A stretch of 46,603 bases of DNA from an uncultured Cellvibrionales bacterium (GCA_913050115.1 CAJWZU010000019.1:1-46603), one strand, 5' to 3'. Counted from the stretch's first letter, positions 1 through 9,182 are shown. Program-made: numbers and translations. The notes: generated by a model from the letters alone, not told the origin.

Positions 1-104
1 AATGTTTGTGGTGGCTTCGCTTAAAAATTTTATTCATTTTATGCTAAAGCCATTTGAAATCACAGCCTTAGCTCTACTAGTTAAAGCTCTTTCACGCCTG
101 TACC

Positions 105-158
105 GATGTTAGGCGCAGTCTTGCGCGCCCCTCACTTTAAAACTTTGCACCTAACATC
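105..158. repeat. Inverted pair of integron-like GTTAGG core sites
   Basis: Two 13-base arms, GATGTTAGGCGCA at 105-117 and TGCACCTAACATC at 146-158, are inverted copies with one mismatch, separated by 28 bases. On the minus strand the first reads GTTAGGT and the second GCCTAAC. These match the GTTRRRY and RYYYAAC core consensus used by integron integrases in attI and attC sites. They lie about 190-240 bases upstream of the integrase start, on the side where attI and the first cassette are expected. A smaller imperfect hairpin (about 43-75) lies further left. The complete attC cannot be defined because the window ends. The assignment is inference from consensus, position and orientation. Confidence 0.45.
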
Positions 159-275
159 CCAAAAAACCGATTAATATCAATACCTTAAAAATTCACTCAG
201 ACAATCGATGTAGGTTAAATGCTAATTCGCACTTAACAACAATTATGCCTTTTATTGGTGCAAACTGATTAAAAT

Positions 276-304
276 TTGACCTATTGGCGGCCAACAACTA
301 CTGT
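276..304 (+). promoter_or_regulatory. Probable intI promoter
   Basis: A TTGACC -35 element at 276-281 is followed after exactly 17 bases by TACTGT at 299-304 as -10 element. It lies about 40 bases before the likely GTG start of the integrase. The -10 element is part of a LexA box, which fits a repressed promoter. Confidence 0.5.
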
Positions 305-318
305 TTATAAAAACAGTC
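299..318. promoter_or_regulatory. LexA (SOS) box over the integrase promoter
   Basis: The sequence TACTGTTTATAAAAACAGTC contains CTGT (301-304), an 8-base AT-rich spacer and ACAG (313-316). This is the gammaproteobacterial LexA operator pattern, including the flanking TA on the left. It overlaps the proposed -10 element of the integrase gene. Integron integrases are known to be SOS-controlled through such a box, so LexA repression is a well-supported inference. Confidence 0.75.
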
Positions 319-343
319 AAAGACAATAATGAGAGGTAGTATT

Positions 344-1342
344 GTGAGTAATGAGCGGCCAGTATTACCTATACCCCCCCTTAAATTACTGCATCGGTTT
401 CGGGCGTTTTTACGCAGTGTGGGGCTGAGCTGGCGCACTGAGCAAAGTTATGTTTTTTGGGTTAAAGAGCTCATTAAATTTCACAATTATACTCACCCCA
501 ATAAAATGGAAAAAAAGCACTGCGAAGTGTTTCTTAGCGCTCAGGTGCTCGTTAAAAATAATCACTACAGTACCCAGCGCCAAGCGGCTTCGTCGTTTAG
601 GTGTTTTTTTAATAAATTCTTACAGCAACCGCTGGGTAAACTGACTCATGCTAAATCGACAAAACCGTCGAAACTAAAACAGCCGCTTAGCCTGCGTGAG
701 ATCGATTTACTGCTAAGCGCATGTAACACAGATGCCCATTTACCGATTAGTTTTTTTATTGCCACCGGTGTGCGACTGCAGGAACTGTTGGATATGCGCA
801 TTTGCGATATTGATTTTGATCTTCGTGAAATATGGGTAAGGCACGGTAAAGGCGGTAAATCGCGGGTTATACCTTTGCCATTGTGCCTTTATCGGTCACT
901 GCAACTGCAATATGAAAAGGTATTAAGTCAGCATAATTTTGACTTAGAAAATGAACAGGGTTATGTCTATATACCGACGTGGCTGGCGCGCAATCGTAAA
1001 ACAGTTGAACGCGAATTTCGTTATCAGTATGTATTTTCGGCCCATAACCTTAAAGAGATTTATAACGATGGCCGACTGTACAGGGAGGCTGTGCCAAGAA
1101 GAACACTGCAAGCGTCCATTAGTCGTGCGATCAAGCAATCGGGTATCACCAAGGATATTTCTTGCCACAATTTTCGGCATACCTTTGCCAGCCATCTGTG
1201 TGCTCAAGGGTGCAACATTCGCGAGATACAAACGTTAATGGGGCATGACAGCGTGGCAACTACCCAGCGCTATTTACATCGACTTGATGTTGATCTCTCG
1301 ACGATTGTGAGCCCTGTAGACATGCTTTGTCTCGATCAGTAA
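344..1342 (+). CDS. intI: Integron-type integrase (tyrosine recombinase IntI)
   Basis: A site-specific tyrosine recombinase expected to insert and excise gene cassettes at attI and attC sites. In the 332-residue form the catalytic set is visible: R144 (TGVRLQEL), H275 and R278 (HNFRHTFA), H301 (MGHDS) and Y310 (QRYLH). The segment before box II (QYVFSAHNLK ... RRTLQASISRAIKQSGITK) and the C-terminal SPVDML match IntI proteins better than XerC/D. An in-frame ATG exists at 329. The GTG at 344 is preferred because GAGAGG at 331-336 is spaced 7 bases before it. The gene points away from the putative att sites, as usual for integrons, and a LexA box lies upstream. No accessory gene follows; the next cluster is on the other strand. 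The reading frame looks intact. Confidence 0.85.
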   Translation: MSNERPVLPIPPLKLLHRFRAFLRSVGLSWRTEQSYVFWVKELIKFHNYTHPNKMEKKHCEVFLSAQVLVKNNHYSTQRQAASSFRCFFNKFLQQPLGKLTHAKSTKPSKLKQPLSLREIDLLLSACNTDAHLPISFFIATGVRLQELLDMRICDIDFDLREIWVRHGKGGKSRVIPLPLCLYRSLQLQYEKVLSQHNFDLENEQGYVYIPTWLARNRKTVEREFRYQYVFSAHNLKEIYNDGRLYREAVPRRTLQASISRAIKQSGITKDISCHNFRHTFASHLCAQGCNIREIQTLMGHDSVATTQRYLHRLDVDLSTIVSPVDMLCLDQ

Positions 1343-1753
1343 CAGGACCTTAGCGCTTATAAATATTGCCCATTAAAAATAGGCATAGATGGCACGCTTT
1401 AACCGAGACGCTGAAGTGTTTGGGTAATGCACCTTGGCACCGGCCTATGCGCTAATGGATACGATATCGCAGCGCAATAAGTGCTGCGTTATGACTGACA
1501 ATTATCCGGCGGGCATTATCAGGCTCGCATAGTGCCTTTGCTCTGCAGCCGCAGAGGCAAATGTGTAAGCGCTGAGCGTGGTAAATGTACCAGGTTATCA
1601 ATGCGCGACTAAATGAATACGGCGCTATAACATTAAGATGAGGTGCTTTTGACGGCGCAGTGACCGTTGCCGCGTATAACCCTAGGGGACCGACTGTGCA
1701 CCAGTACCCCACCCAGCCTCTGGAAAAGTTGGATGAGGGCTGATTTTGAGAAG
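1343..1753. other. Intergenic region between intI and the cob cluster end
   Basis: About 410 bases between the convergent intI and cobM genes. I see no convincing gene. A minus-strand frame of 86 codons (1452-1712) has no recognisable domain or start signal. No clear terminator for intI is visible; the short GCC...GGC pair near 1368-1384 lacks a T-run. Confidence 0.5.
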
Positions 1754-1784
1754 TAAAAACCTGTCGAACTAGAGCGGTGACAGG
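1754..1784 (-). terminator. Intrinsic terminator of the cob cluster
   Basis: Inverted repeat CCTGTC (1760-1765) and GACAGG (1779-1784). On the minus strand the hairpin is followed by TTTTTA. It lies 33 bases beyond the cobM stop codon, so it probably ends the long cobalamin transcript. Confidence 0.65.
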
Positions 1785-1817
1785 ATGTTTACCCTTGAAC
1801 GTTATTGGTTTATTGAA

Positions 1818-2639
1818 TTACTCAGGCGCTTTTACGGGTGGATGCGCTTGTGAGTGGTCGACTGATCTGGCTTTTGCCGGTCTCACCTTGGGCCGATATA
1901 CATGGGCCTGCGCTTCATCGTAAAGATAAGAATCATCAAACTCGTCGGTAGCCAAAACATGTCCGACTAAAATGAGTGCGGTGCGAGTGAATTTTTTCTC
2001 TCGAACCTTGGCGACGATATCTTTTAAAGTGCCAATGACTTGGTCTTGATCGGCCCAAGAAGTGCGGTAACACACGGCTACGGGGCAGTCTTTGCCGTAA
2101 TGCGGTAACAGCTCGTCGACAATTTTATGAATGCGAGTTACGCCTAGGTGAATCGCTAAGGTGGCACCGGTTGCCGCTAGTGCTGGCAGGCGCTCGCGCT
2201 CGGGAAAAGGTGTCTTGCCTTCGTAACGGGTCATAATAACGGTTTGCGATACGCCCGATAGCGTTAACTCTTTACCCAACCAGGCCGCTGAAGCCGAAGT
2301 GGCAGTTACGCCTGGAATAATTTCAAAATCGATAGCCAAGGGTTTTAGACGGCGAATTTGCTCGCCAATGGCACCGTACACCGAGGGATCGCCCGAATGC
2401 ACCCGTGCGACGTCTTTACCCTCGGTATGAGCTTGCTCAATGTGTTCGAGTATTTGATCGAGGTCGAGACTGGCGGTATCGATGATTTTTTCTGCGGTGT
2501 CTTCAACATCGGCTAGAATTTCACGCGGTACTAGTGATCCAGCGTAGAGAATAACCGGGCAGCGGTTAATTATTTTTTGCGCTTTAATGGTAATCAGTTC
2601 GGGGTCGCCAGGGCCGGCGCCAACAAAATATACGGTCAT
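1818..2639 (-). CDS. cobM: Precorrin-4 C11-methyltransferase
   Basis: A SAM-dependent corrin methyltransferase (CobM/CbiF family) of 273 residues that methylates C11 of the ring-contracted macrocycle. It begins with the typical YFVGAGPGDPELITIKA segment (residues 4-20), the SAM-binding GxGxGDxxL motif of the tetrapyrrole methylase superfamily. It also carries HSGDPSVYGAIGEQ, the second conserved loop. The C-terminus extends about 20 charged residues past the usual end. It is the last gene of the cluster, 155 bases after cobJ, a wider gap than most in the operon, and a terminator follows. Whether the natural substrate carries cobalt depends on when the metal is inserted, so the CobM/CbiF naming is open. 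Confidence 0.93.
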   Translation of the reverse strand: MTVYFVGAGPGDPELITIKAQKIINRCPVILYAGSLVPREILADVEDTAEKIIDTASLDLDQILEHIEQAHTEGKDVARVHSGDPSVYGAIGEQIRRLKPLAIDFEIIPGVTATSASAAWLGKELTLSGVSQTVIMTRYEGKTPFPERERLPALAATGATLAIHLGVTRIHKIVDELLPHYGKDCPVAVCYRTSWADQDQVIGTLKDIVAKVREKKFTRTALILVGHVLATDEFDDSYLYDEAQAHVYRPKVRPAKARSVDHSQAHPPVKAPE

Positions 2640-2794
2640 GTTATGTCATCCAATGGTTCAATATTTTATACATTTATACTAATAATTTTTGGCTACACAT
2701 GGCTTCTGCTAACCAGTATCGCCTTTATTCTTGGTGACCAAGGCCGCCAAAATTGCAGGCCTTCGAGCGAAGCCAGCGCCGAATTAAAAGTGCA

Positions 2795-3571
2795 TTAGAG
2801 CTTTTTTGAATACCCGCGCGGGGTATACACCCACTCTTTTTGGCCATTGGCGATATGACGCGACTCGCTGTTGCCGACAGAAACTAAGGTAAACATATCC
2901 ACGTCTTTAGCATCGAGCTCGGCTAAGGTAATCACGGTAATCGATTCATCGGCGCGAGTAAGTTGACGACCGAGCAGTACCGGTGTTTCAGGCGGGCGGT
3001 ACTGGAGTAAAATATCGCGAGCATGATTAATTTGCCAGTCGCGCTTTTTTGATTTTGGATTATAAAAAGAGACTACAAAGTCACCCATACCGCAGGCGTG
3101 TAAACGTTTTTCGATGGTCTCCCAGGGGGTGAGCAAATCTGATAGCGAAATGGTACAGAAATCGTGCCCGAGCATAGCGCCGATACGACTGGCACCGGCC
3201 TGCATAGCTGACACACCAGGGACGACTTCAATCTCGACAGCCAGCCACTGGGGCGAGTTTTCTTTGCCCTGCAGCTGTAGATCCAATAGTTCGAACACTA
3301 GCGTGGCCATGGCGTAGATACCGATATCGCCACTGGAGATTAGTGCTGTGGTCTTGCCACTAGCGGCTAAGTCGAGCGCTAACCGGGCACGACCAATTTC
3401 TTCTCCGAGGGGTAAATCATGATGTGTTTTACCGTCGCACACCTCGCCGAGTAAGTCTAAGTAAAGCCCATAGGCCACCAGATCAGTGGCGGCTTCGACT
3501 GCCGCACGAGCGCGGGGGGTGACCAGATCGGCGGCACCGGGGCCAGAACTGACTAAATAAAGTGTTGTCAT
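2795..3571 (-). CDS. cobJ: Precorrin-3B C17-methyltransferase
   Basis: A 258-residue CobJ/CbiH family enzyme that methylates C17 and drives ring contraction. The N-terminus shows YLVSSGPGAADLVTPRA, and the SAM-loop ISSGDIGIYAMATLVFELL is clear. EVVPGVSAMQAGASRIGAMLGHDF and the FYNPKSKKRDWQ segment are also characteristic. The length equals that of single-domain CobJ/CbiH, so no extra reductase or precorrin-8 domain is fused. It starts 22 bases after cbiG. The 155-base gap to cobM contains no supported ORF. Confidence 0.93.
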   Translation of the reverse strand: MTTLYLVSSGPGAADLVTPRARAAVEAATDLVAYGLYLDLLGEVCDGKTHHDLPLGEEIGRARLALDLAASGKTTALISSGDIGIYAMATLVFELLDLQLQGKENSPQWLAVEIEVVPGVSAMQAGASRIGAMLGHDFCTISLSDLLTPWETIEKRLHACGMGDFVVSFYNPKSKKRDWQINHARDILLQYRPPETPVLLGRQLTRADESITVITLAELDAKDVDMFTLVSVGNSESRHIANGQKEWVYTPRGYSKKL

Positions 3572-3593
3572 GTAATAGTCTTCGCGTTAATTT

Positions 3594-4373
3594 TTAATGT
3601 GGTTGTTTTGGGTAGGCTCTAGCAATTGCACAGGTAGCCTTAGTATTTTTTTGTTTAGCCAACAGCAGCTCAGGCTCTTCAGCATGAGTGTCTCGCGCTG
3701 CCTTTTTTGCAAAATAAAGCGCCGCAGATTCGGCCACGCCGTAAACGCCGACCACAGAATAAACATAATCTGACTTGCTGTTGAGCAGATGCTCGACACT
3801 GCGGAGCTGCTTGGTACTGGCGGTTTGAAAGCGTATGTTGTGGGCCTTGGCCAGCGCGATTAAACCGACTTCATCGGCTTTGATATCGATACTATTAATA
3901 GAGTGAATAGTGTCGATAGTTAAACCCGACTGCTGTAGACACTGCTGCAACAATTCTTCTAAATAAGACTGGGGGCAGTCGCGTTCGCAGCCCATACCAA
4001 TACTATAAACAGGGTTCAGATAAGGGTTGGCAGTAGTAATAACCGTTTGCGAGCCGAGCAGTGTAGCGACTTGTGCGGCCCAGTTGTTGGCGCCGCCTTG
4101 GTGACCCGACAATAAAGGAATAACAAATTTTCCTGCCTCGTCGAGTACTAGTACCGCGGCATCTGTTTTTTTAGAGCCCAATACCGGCGCTAAGGTGCGC
4201 ACGGCTATGCCAGTGGCGCAGATTAACACCAAGCGTTCACCGCGCTGAAAAGCAGCCTGAACCTTTTCGGTAAAGGGCTTGGGTTTAAACCAGACAGCTG
4301 AATTGTCTAGCAGGCTTTGCAGATGTTCAGCCAATTTTAAACCGGCCTCGGTCAGCGCGACTATACGGATCAT
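3594..4373 (-). CDS. cbiG: Cobalt-precorrin-5A hydrolase, short form
   Basis: CbiG opens the delta-lactone of cobalt-precorrin-5A and releases the C20 fragment as acetaldehyde, a step of the oxygen-independent route. The N-terminal half (about 1-115) has ICATGIAVRTLAPVLGSKKTD and PLLSGHQGGANNWA, typical of the CbiG N-domain. The C-terminal half (about 120-245) matches the CbiG C-domain/CobE module (MGCERDC, ADEVGLIALA, VVGVYGVAESAAL). At 259 residues it is about 90 shorter than enterobacterial CbiG, apparently lacking the central domain. Its ATG overlaps the cobI stop (ATGA), so translation is probably coupled. Confidence 0.88.
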   Translation of the reverse strand: MIRIVALTEAGLKLAEHLQSLLDNSAVWFKPKPFTEKVQAAFQRGERLVLICATGIAVRTLAPVLGSKKTDAAVLVLDEAGKFVIPLLSGHQGGANNWAAQVATLLGSQTVITTANPYLNPVYSIGMGCERDCPQSYLEELLQQCLQQSGLTIDTIHSINSIDIKADEVGLIALAKAHNIRFQTASTKQLRSVEHLLNSKSDYVYSVVGVYGVAESAALYFAKKAARDTHAEEPELLLAKQKNTKATCAIARAYPKQPH

Positions 4374-5119
4374 AAACGTGAATCCAGACGGCGCCGCGCT
4401 TTGCTGCGAGTCACTACAAACAACGAAAAATAGGGACCTGCCTCGCCTTGCAAGAGGCTCATATCGGTTTCAACATGTTGCTGTTCGCGACCAATATACT
4501 CTAAGTAATTGGCATCATTACTGCGGCCAGTGTCTGTTAGCGCCTGCAGAATTCGCTGACGCGAGCGCCCCGCTTTCATGATAACCACTGAATCGTGCGC
4601 CGTTAAAGTCTCACGCAACTGTTGCTCGGAGTGACGGCCACTGACCACAGCAAAGGATTCTTTGAGCATAGTCAAAGGAATTTTTAACGCGGCGCTAGCG
4701 GCGTGTACCGAGGAAATACCCGGCACTACCTGACAGCTAAATTCATCTTCAAGACGCTCTAGCAGATAGGCGAATGAGCCGAAAAATAGCGGGTCGCCCT
4801 CGCATAAAAATACCACCGATTTACCGGCTGTTAATGCCAATGCTATAGCCTTGGCCGCCTGATCATAGGCCTCATTGGCCGCCGAGCGATCTTCGGCCAT
4901 CGGCATAACCACAGGTATATGGCACTGGTCTTTACTGACATCTTGCAGCGCCAAAGCAGCGATTTTTTTTGCCTGAGAGTCGCCCTTTGCATTGGCAATA
5001 TAACTGATCACATCCGCCTGTTGAATAAGACGATAGGCTTTTAACGTTAACAGCTCAGGATCGCCGGGGCCGACCCCGACCCCAACAAAAATAGCCTGCG
5101 ATGATATCGTTGTATTCAC
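4370..5119 (-). CDS. cobI: Precorrin-2 C20-methyltransferase
   Basis: A 249-residue CobI/CbiL family methyltransferase acting on C20 of precorrin-2 or its cobalt form. The N-terminus FVGVGVGPGDPELLTLKA is the family signature. FLCEGDPLFFGSFAYLLERL and VVPGISSVHAASAALKIPL follow in the expected order. The start is a GTG that overlaps the cobL stop as GTGA, preceded by GAGGGA, a good ribosome-binding site. The 3' end overlaps cbiG by 4 bases. It is part of the run of closely packed cob genes. Confidence 0.93.
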   Translation of the reverse strand: MNTTISSQAIFVGVGVGPGDPELLTLKAYRLIQQADVISYIANAKGDSQAKKIAALALQDVSKDQCHIPVVMPMAEDRSAANEAYDQAAKAIALALTAGKSVVFLCEGDPLFFGSFAYLLERLEDEFSCQVVPGISSVHAASAALKIPLTMLKESFAVVSGRHSEQQLRETLTAHDSVVIMKAGRSRQRILQALTDTGRSNDANYLEYIGREQQHVETDMSLLQGEAGPYFSLFVVTRSKARRRLDSRL

Positions 5120-6441
5120 GATTGTCCCTCAACCTGCGCGGTTTTATTAAATGGCTTGTTAAACTGAAAAAGACTCACCGGCAAATTCGGCCGATACAGT
5201 AATTGCCCGGCCAATTCGCCGCCACGACTGACCGCCACTTGCAAAGTTTTCCGTTCGGCGCAGTCCTGTAAATTGGCATAAAATTGCTGCAAAATCATTT
5301 TAGTATTTTCAGTCACAGCACTGGCCACCAACACCCCGCCAGCTGGCAACTGCTGCCAGCATAAATTGAGCAGGCTCGGCAGTTCGCCATCGCTGCCACC
5401 GATAAAAATTTTATTGGCGGCAGGGATTGCCGCCAAAGCCGCCGGTGCACGAGCGTTAATTGCGGTGACATTATTGACCACGCCAAAACGCTCGCAATTG
5501 GCTTGCATGCACGCAAACCGCTCGCGGTGATGTTCTATGGCAAACACCTGCGACTTAGGCGCCCAGTAGCCCCATTCAACCGCAACACTGCCACAGCCCG
5601 CGCCAATATCCCAGCCGATGTCAGATGGGCCCGGCTGCAACAACGACAAAATAGTTAGGCGCACTTCACGTTTGGTGAGCAGGCCTTTGCCGGACTCGCC
5701 GTCGGTAATGAAATCGGTGTCGGGGATACCGGGAAAGCGCGGCAGGTAACAACCGGCGCCCATCACGGTAATAACCGTTACCTGCAATGAGTCAAAATGT
5801 GGGGCGTTGGTGGAGTCTGTATCGAGCAATTCGGCGACTGAAAATTCTCGCACCTTTTGCTCGGCATAGCCCATTTTTTCACAGACCCAGAGGCGCGATT
5901 CAGGAAATCCGGCGTGTTGGCATTCTTGCGCCAGTTTTTGCGGTTGGCTGTTTTTATCGGTCAACAGTACCAGCGTTCGGCCCGCCTGCAACTGGCGGCG
6001 AATAGTGACTTGTGCGCGGCCGTGCAAGCTGATCACATCGACATCCTGCAGCGACAACCCCAGTGCATGACAGGCGGCTTGAATACTGGAAACGGCCGGA
6101 TAAAAATGCAGTGCTTGGCGGCTAAAATTTTGGCTAAACCAGCGCCCTATACCAAAGTAAAGGGGGTCGCCAGAGGCGAGAATAGCCACTGAGCTGACGT
6201 TTGGCTGGGCGCCAATTTTTTCAATCAGCGCCGGTAACTGCGACAATTTTGGCAGCGGATACTGTTGCTGCTCGGGAGTTAATGCCGCGGCGAGCGTTTG
6301 CAACTGCCGCTCGGAACCTATGACCGCACCAGAGCGCTGCAATGCCGCTAGTGCCGGGGTATCTAGCGGCGCCGCAGCTGCCACGCCTAAACCAATAATA
6401 TGAATATTGACCGCAGAGGTTATCAACTTGGAAGCACTCAT
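5116..6441 (-). CDS. cobL: Precorrin-6Y C5,15-methyltransferase (decarboxylating)
   Basis: A fused CbiE-CbiT enzyme that methylates C5 and C15 and decarboxylates the C12 acetate side chain. The N-terminal part (about 10-210) is the CbiE tetrapyrrole methylase, with HIIGLGVAAAA and ILASGDPLYFGIGRW. The C-terminal part (about 240-430) is the CbiT class I methyltransferase with DIGAGCGSVAVEWG and KIFIGGSDGELP. A frame extends to a GTG at 6450. The ATG at 6441 is preferred because it overlaps the cobH stop as TAATG, giving 441 residues. It overlaps cobI by 4 bases at the other end. Confidence 0.93.
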   Translation of the reverse strand: MSASKLITSAVNIHIIGLGVAAAAPLDTPALAALQRSGAVIGSERQLQTLAAALTPEQQQYPLPKLSQLPALIEKIGAQPNVSSVAILASGDPLYFGIGRWFSQNFSRQALHFYPAVSSIQAACHALGLSLQDVDVISLHGRAQVTIRRQLQAGRTLVLLTDKNSQPQKLAQECQHAGFPESRLWVCEKMGYAEQKVREFSVAELLDTDSTNAPHFDSLQVTVITVMGAGCYLPRFPGIPDTDFITDGESGKGLLTKREVRLTILSLLQPGPSDIGWDIGAGCGSVAVEWGYWAPKSQVFAIEHHRERFACMQANCERFGVVNNVTAINARAPAALAAIPAANKIFIGGSDGELPSLLNLCWQQLPAGGVLVASAVTENTKMILQQFYANLQDCAERKTLQVAVSRGGELAGQLLYRPNLPVSLFQFNKPFNKTAQVEGQS

Positions 6442-7106
6442 TAGTACCACTCGTCTGTGTTGCAGCGCAGCAGCGCATTACAGGCCGACGCTGTAACGGC
6501 ACTACCGCCTTGGTTACCGAGTAGAGTAATGCATTCTATACCCAGCTCTTGATGCACATCCCACAGTGCTTGTTTTGACTCGGCTGCACCGACAAACCCG
6601 ACGGGCATGGCGATGATCAGGGCCGGTAGCCCTACATTTGAGCCGAAACCAGAGTCGCGGCCTTGTGCAATCATTTCGAGCAACCGAAAGAGTGCCGTGG
6701 GAGCATTGCCGATCATCACGACACTGCCCGCCAACTGCGGTTGCCAATAATCCAGCGCGGCCATAGTGCGAGTTTCGCCGCGTGATTTTGCCAGCGCGGG
6801 CACATCAATATGATTTAAAAAACACAATGGCTCCACCTCGACCATGCGTTTGGTGATGCCCTGCTTAACCATTTCTACGTCGCAAAGAATAGCGCCGCCA
6901 GCTGCCAGAGCCTTGCGGCCAGCCGCACAGGCGTTATCACTAAAGCGCACCTGCCCGGCTATTTCGGGCATACCAACGCTGTGGACAATACGCATCACCA
7001 CTTGCTGTTGTGCTCGGCTGAGACCAGACAGATCGGTAACCTGACGAATGCGGCGAAAACTTTCACTTTCGATGCCCTGGGGGTCAATGATGTAATCAAA
7101 AACCAT
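6441..7106 (-). CDS. cobH: Precorrin-8X methylmutase
   Basis: CobH/CbiC moves the methyl group from C11 to C12 to form hydrogenobyrinic or cobyrinic acid. The 221-residue product has the family segments MRIVHSVGMPEIAG (with the active-site His), AAGGAILCDVEMVKQGI, IGNAPTALFRLLEMI and MPVGFVGAAESK. It lies 150 bases after cobK, one of the wider gaps of the cluster. That gap holds a 29-codon ORF (7130-7219) without a good ribosome-binding site. The 3' end overlaps the cobL start. Confidence 0.95.
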   Translation of the reverse strand: MVFDYIIDPQGIESESFRRIRQVTDLSGLSRAQQQVVMRIVHSVGMPEIAGQVRFSDNACAAGRKALAAGGAILCDVEMVKQGITKRMVEVEPLCFLNHIDVPALAKSRGETRTMAALDYWQPQLAGSVVMIGNAPTALFRLLEMIAQGRDSGFGSNVGLPALIIAMPVGFVGAAESKQALWDVHQELGIECITLLGNQGGSAVTASACNALLRCNTDEWY

Positions 7107-7256
7107 AATAAGACCTTTGTCTAATTGTTCTATTGCCTTGTGGCGGCGTTGACACCCTGCTTAGTAAGTAATTTGTCATCCATGCTCGGCCTATTTGCGC
7201 GGGCTTTTGCCTTAGCCATGCGCAAAAATTGTATTCCTGCAATGGTCTCATAATAT

Positions 7257-8039
7257 TTATTGCCCTAGGTTCAGCTGAGTGCTAAAAAATTGTTGCACCT
7301 GCTGCTGGCAAGTTTCGGTGTCGGTAAATACCTTATCTGCCGAACCCGGTTCGGGCCGGCGCAACATAAACACTGCCACGCCCAATTCGCGCGCTGCGGT
7401 TAGTTTTGCCGCAGTTGAATCGCCACCACTGTTTTTAGTGACTAGCGCATCAATCTTGCCGCGCCGCATAAAGTCTATTTCAGCGGCCAACGCAAACGGA
7501 CCTATCGCTTTATGCCAGTGCATATTGGCACCAAGTTGATGTTTTGGGGCAACCGCTGTGCGCAGCCACAGCTGTTGATTTGAGCAGGCACTGCGTTGTT
7601 CAAAAGCCTGCAGCGCCACGGCCGGCAACTGCCCTGCGGTTAAAAATACCGAGCGTTTATGGACGAGCGCCGGCAGTAGGTCATGCCAGTTATTAAACTC
7701 AGACCATTGGTCATCACTCTGCGGTTGCCAGGCCGGGCGCTGAAAACGCCAGCAAGGAATACCCCATTCACGACTGGCCGCGGCCGCGGTGGCGCTCATG
7801 GTTGCAGCATAGGGATGGGTTATATCCAGCAGCAGACGAATACCCTTGTCTCGCAGGTAGTTATGCAGGCCACCAAACTGACGAAAACCACCCACAACCA
7901 CTTGGCAGGGCATATCGGGCACTCGCACTAAACCGGCTATAGAGTAGATAATATCCACTCCCATTTGCTGCAGTGGTGCATAGAGCGCATCGACTGCACG
8001 CCGAGCATCGAGAGTGCCACCTAAAATGAGCAGCGTCAC
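7257..8039 (-). CDS. cobK: Precorrin-6A reductase
   Basis: CobK/CbiJ reduces precorrin-6A with NAD(P)H. The protein of 260 residues starts [17 protein letters not shown], a nucleotide-binding motif (GGTxxAR), and contains [14 protein letters not shown] and [14 protein letters not shown], both typical of the family. The start is a GTG overlapping the cbiD stop as GTGA, which implies coupled translation. A 150-base gap separates it from cobH. Confidence 0.92.
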   Translation of the reverse strand: MTLLILGGTLDARRAVDALYAPLQQMGVDIIYSIAGLVRVPDMPCQVVVGGFRQFGGLHNYLRDKGIRLLLDITHPYAATMSATAAAASREWGIPCWRFQRPAWQPQSDDQWSEFNNWHDLLPALVHKRSVFLTAGQLPAVALQAFEQRSACSNQQLWLRTAVAPKHQLGANMHWHKAIGPFALAAEIDFMRRGKIDALVTKNSGGDSTAAKLTAARELGVAVFMLRRPEPGSADKVFTDTETCQQQVQQFFSTQLNLGQ

Positions 8040-9154
8040 AGTGACTCTCCCGGGCTGTTATCTATGGCACCCGCTCGGCCGACAAATACGCCCTGACGAT
8101 CGATGGCTAAGACTTCGATTTGGACACTATCAGGCACCACAGAACGGGCCTTAAGGAGAGCTTTTTGACACACCACACTGGCCAAATCCAGCCCTTGCTG
8201 ACGGCATAATTTTAATACTTGTATGCTGGTGTTGGCGGTAACGACGGCCTGTAATAATTCGGGCCCAGCGCCCAGACCTTTTGCCAGCCCGGCCAGAAAT
8301 TCAAAGTTGATACTCGAGGCCCGACTGTGCAAGTCGAGATTGCCGTCGGCCAGTTTGCACATTTTGCCAAAACCGCCGCAGATGCTGAGCTTGGCAATGG
8401 GCTTGCGCTTTAAGTACTTGAGCACCGCGCCGGCAAAATCGCCCATTTCTATGAGCGCCATTTCGGGCAACTGGTACTCGCGGGTTATCGCCGACTCGCT
8501 GCTGCTGCCAGTAGCCGCGGCGATGTGTTCTAAGCCATTAGCCTTGGCGACGTCGATGCCTTGGTGAATTGAAGCAACATAAGCGGCACAGGAGAATGGC
8601 CGCACTATACCGGTAGTCCCTAAAATGGATAAGCCGCCGAGAATACCCAGACGCGAATTCATGGTTTTTAACGCCAACTGTTCGCCCTTCTCCACCCCCA
8701 CTTCAACCTCGAAGCCACCGCGGTAATGATTCTCCTGCGCCAACTGCTGTAAATGTTCTGTCATCATCTGCCGTGGCACGGGGTTAATCGCCGCCTCACC
8801 CACCGCCAACACCAGACCGTCGCGGGTCACTGTGCCGACACCGGCGCCAGCGGTAAAACGTATCCCGGTTTCGGGCCGCAACTGCAGGCGCACAAATACT
8901 CGCGCGCCGTGGGTAACATCGGGGTCGTCACCGGCATCTTTAATGGTGCTAGTGGTGACGCTGTTGTGATCGCGAAGGGTGTTAACAATCGTCAGCTCGA
9001 CCATTTTTCCGCGCGGCAGTTTTATCGAGACCAGAGTAATGTGCTGATCTTGCAGCAGCAATGTTGCTGCGGCCACGCAGCAGGCGGTGGCGCAGCTGCC
9101 GGTAGTCAGCCCGCTGCGCAGTGGTGATTTGCCTTCATTGCTCTCGGGCCACAC
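8036..9154 (-). CDS. cbiD: Cobalt-precorrin-5B C1-methyltransferase
   Basis: CbiD adds the C1 methyl group in the oxygen-independent pathway and in hybrid pathways such as that of pseudomonads. The 372-residue protein begins with [19 protein letters not shown], the hallmark of the family. It also has [26 protein letters not shown] and [12 protein letters not shown]. The start is a GTG, supported by GAGGG 7 bases upstream. It follows the NiCo transporter by 28 bases and overlaps cobK by 4 bases. Confidence 0.94.
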   Translation of the reverse strand: MWPESNEGKSPLRSGLTTGSCATACCVAAATLLLQDQHITLVSIKLPRGKMVELTIVNTLRDHNSVTTSTIKDAGDDPDVTHGARVFVRLQLRPETGIRFTAGAGVGTVTRDGLVLAVGEAAINPVPRQMMTEHLQQLAQENHYRGGFEVEVGVEKGEQLALKTMNSRLGILGGLSILGTTGIVRPFSCAAYVASIHQGIDVAKANGLEHIAAATGSSSESAITREYQLPEMALIEMGDFAGAVLKYLKRKPIAKLSICGGFGKMCKLADGNLDLHSRASSINFEFLAGLAKGLGAGPELLQAVVTANTSIQVLKLCRQQGLDLASVVCQKALLKARSVVPDSVQIEVLAIDRQGVFVGRAGAIDNSPGESL

Positions 9155-9182
9155 GGGCTATCCCTCAACTTATCCGTTAAAT

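Noticed and set aside
1452-1712. 86-codon minus-strand ORF downstream of intI
   Set aside because: No domain, no ribosome-binding site and odd composition; probably chance.
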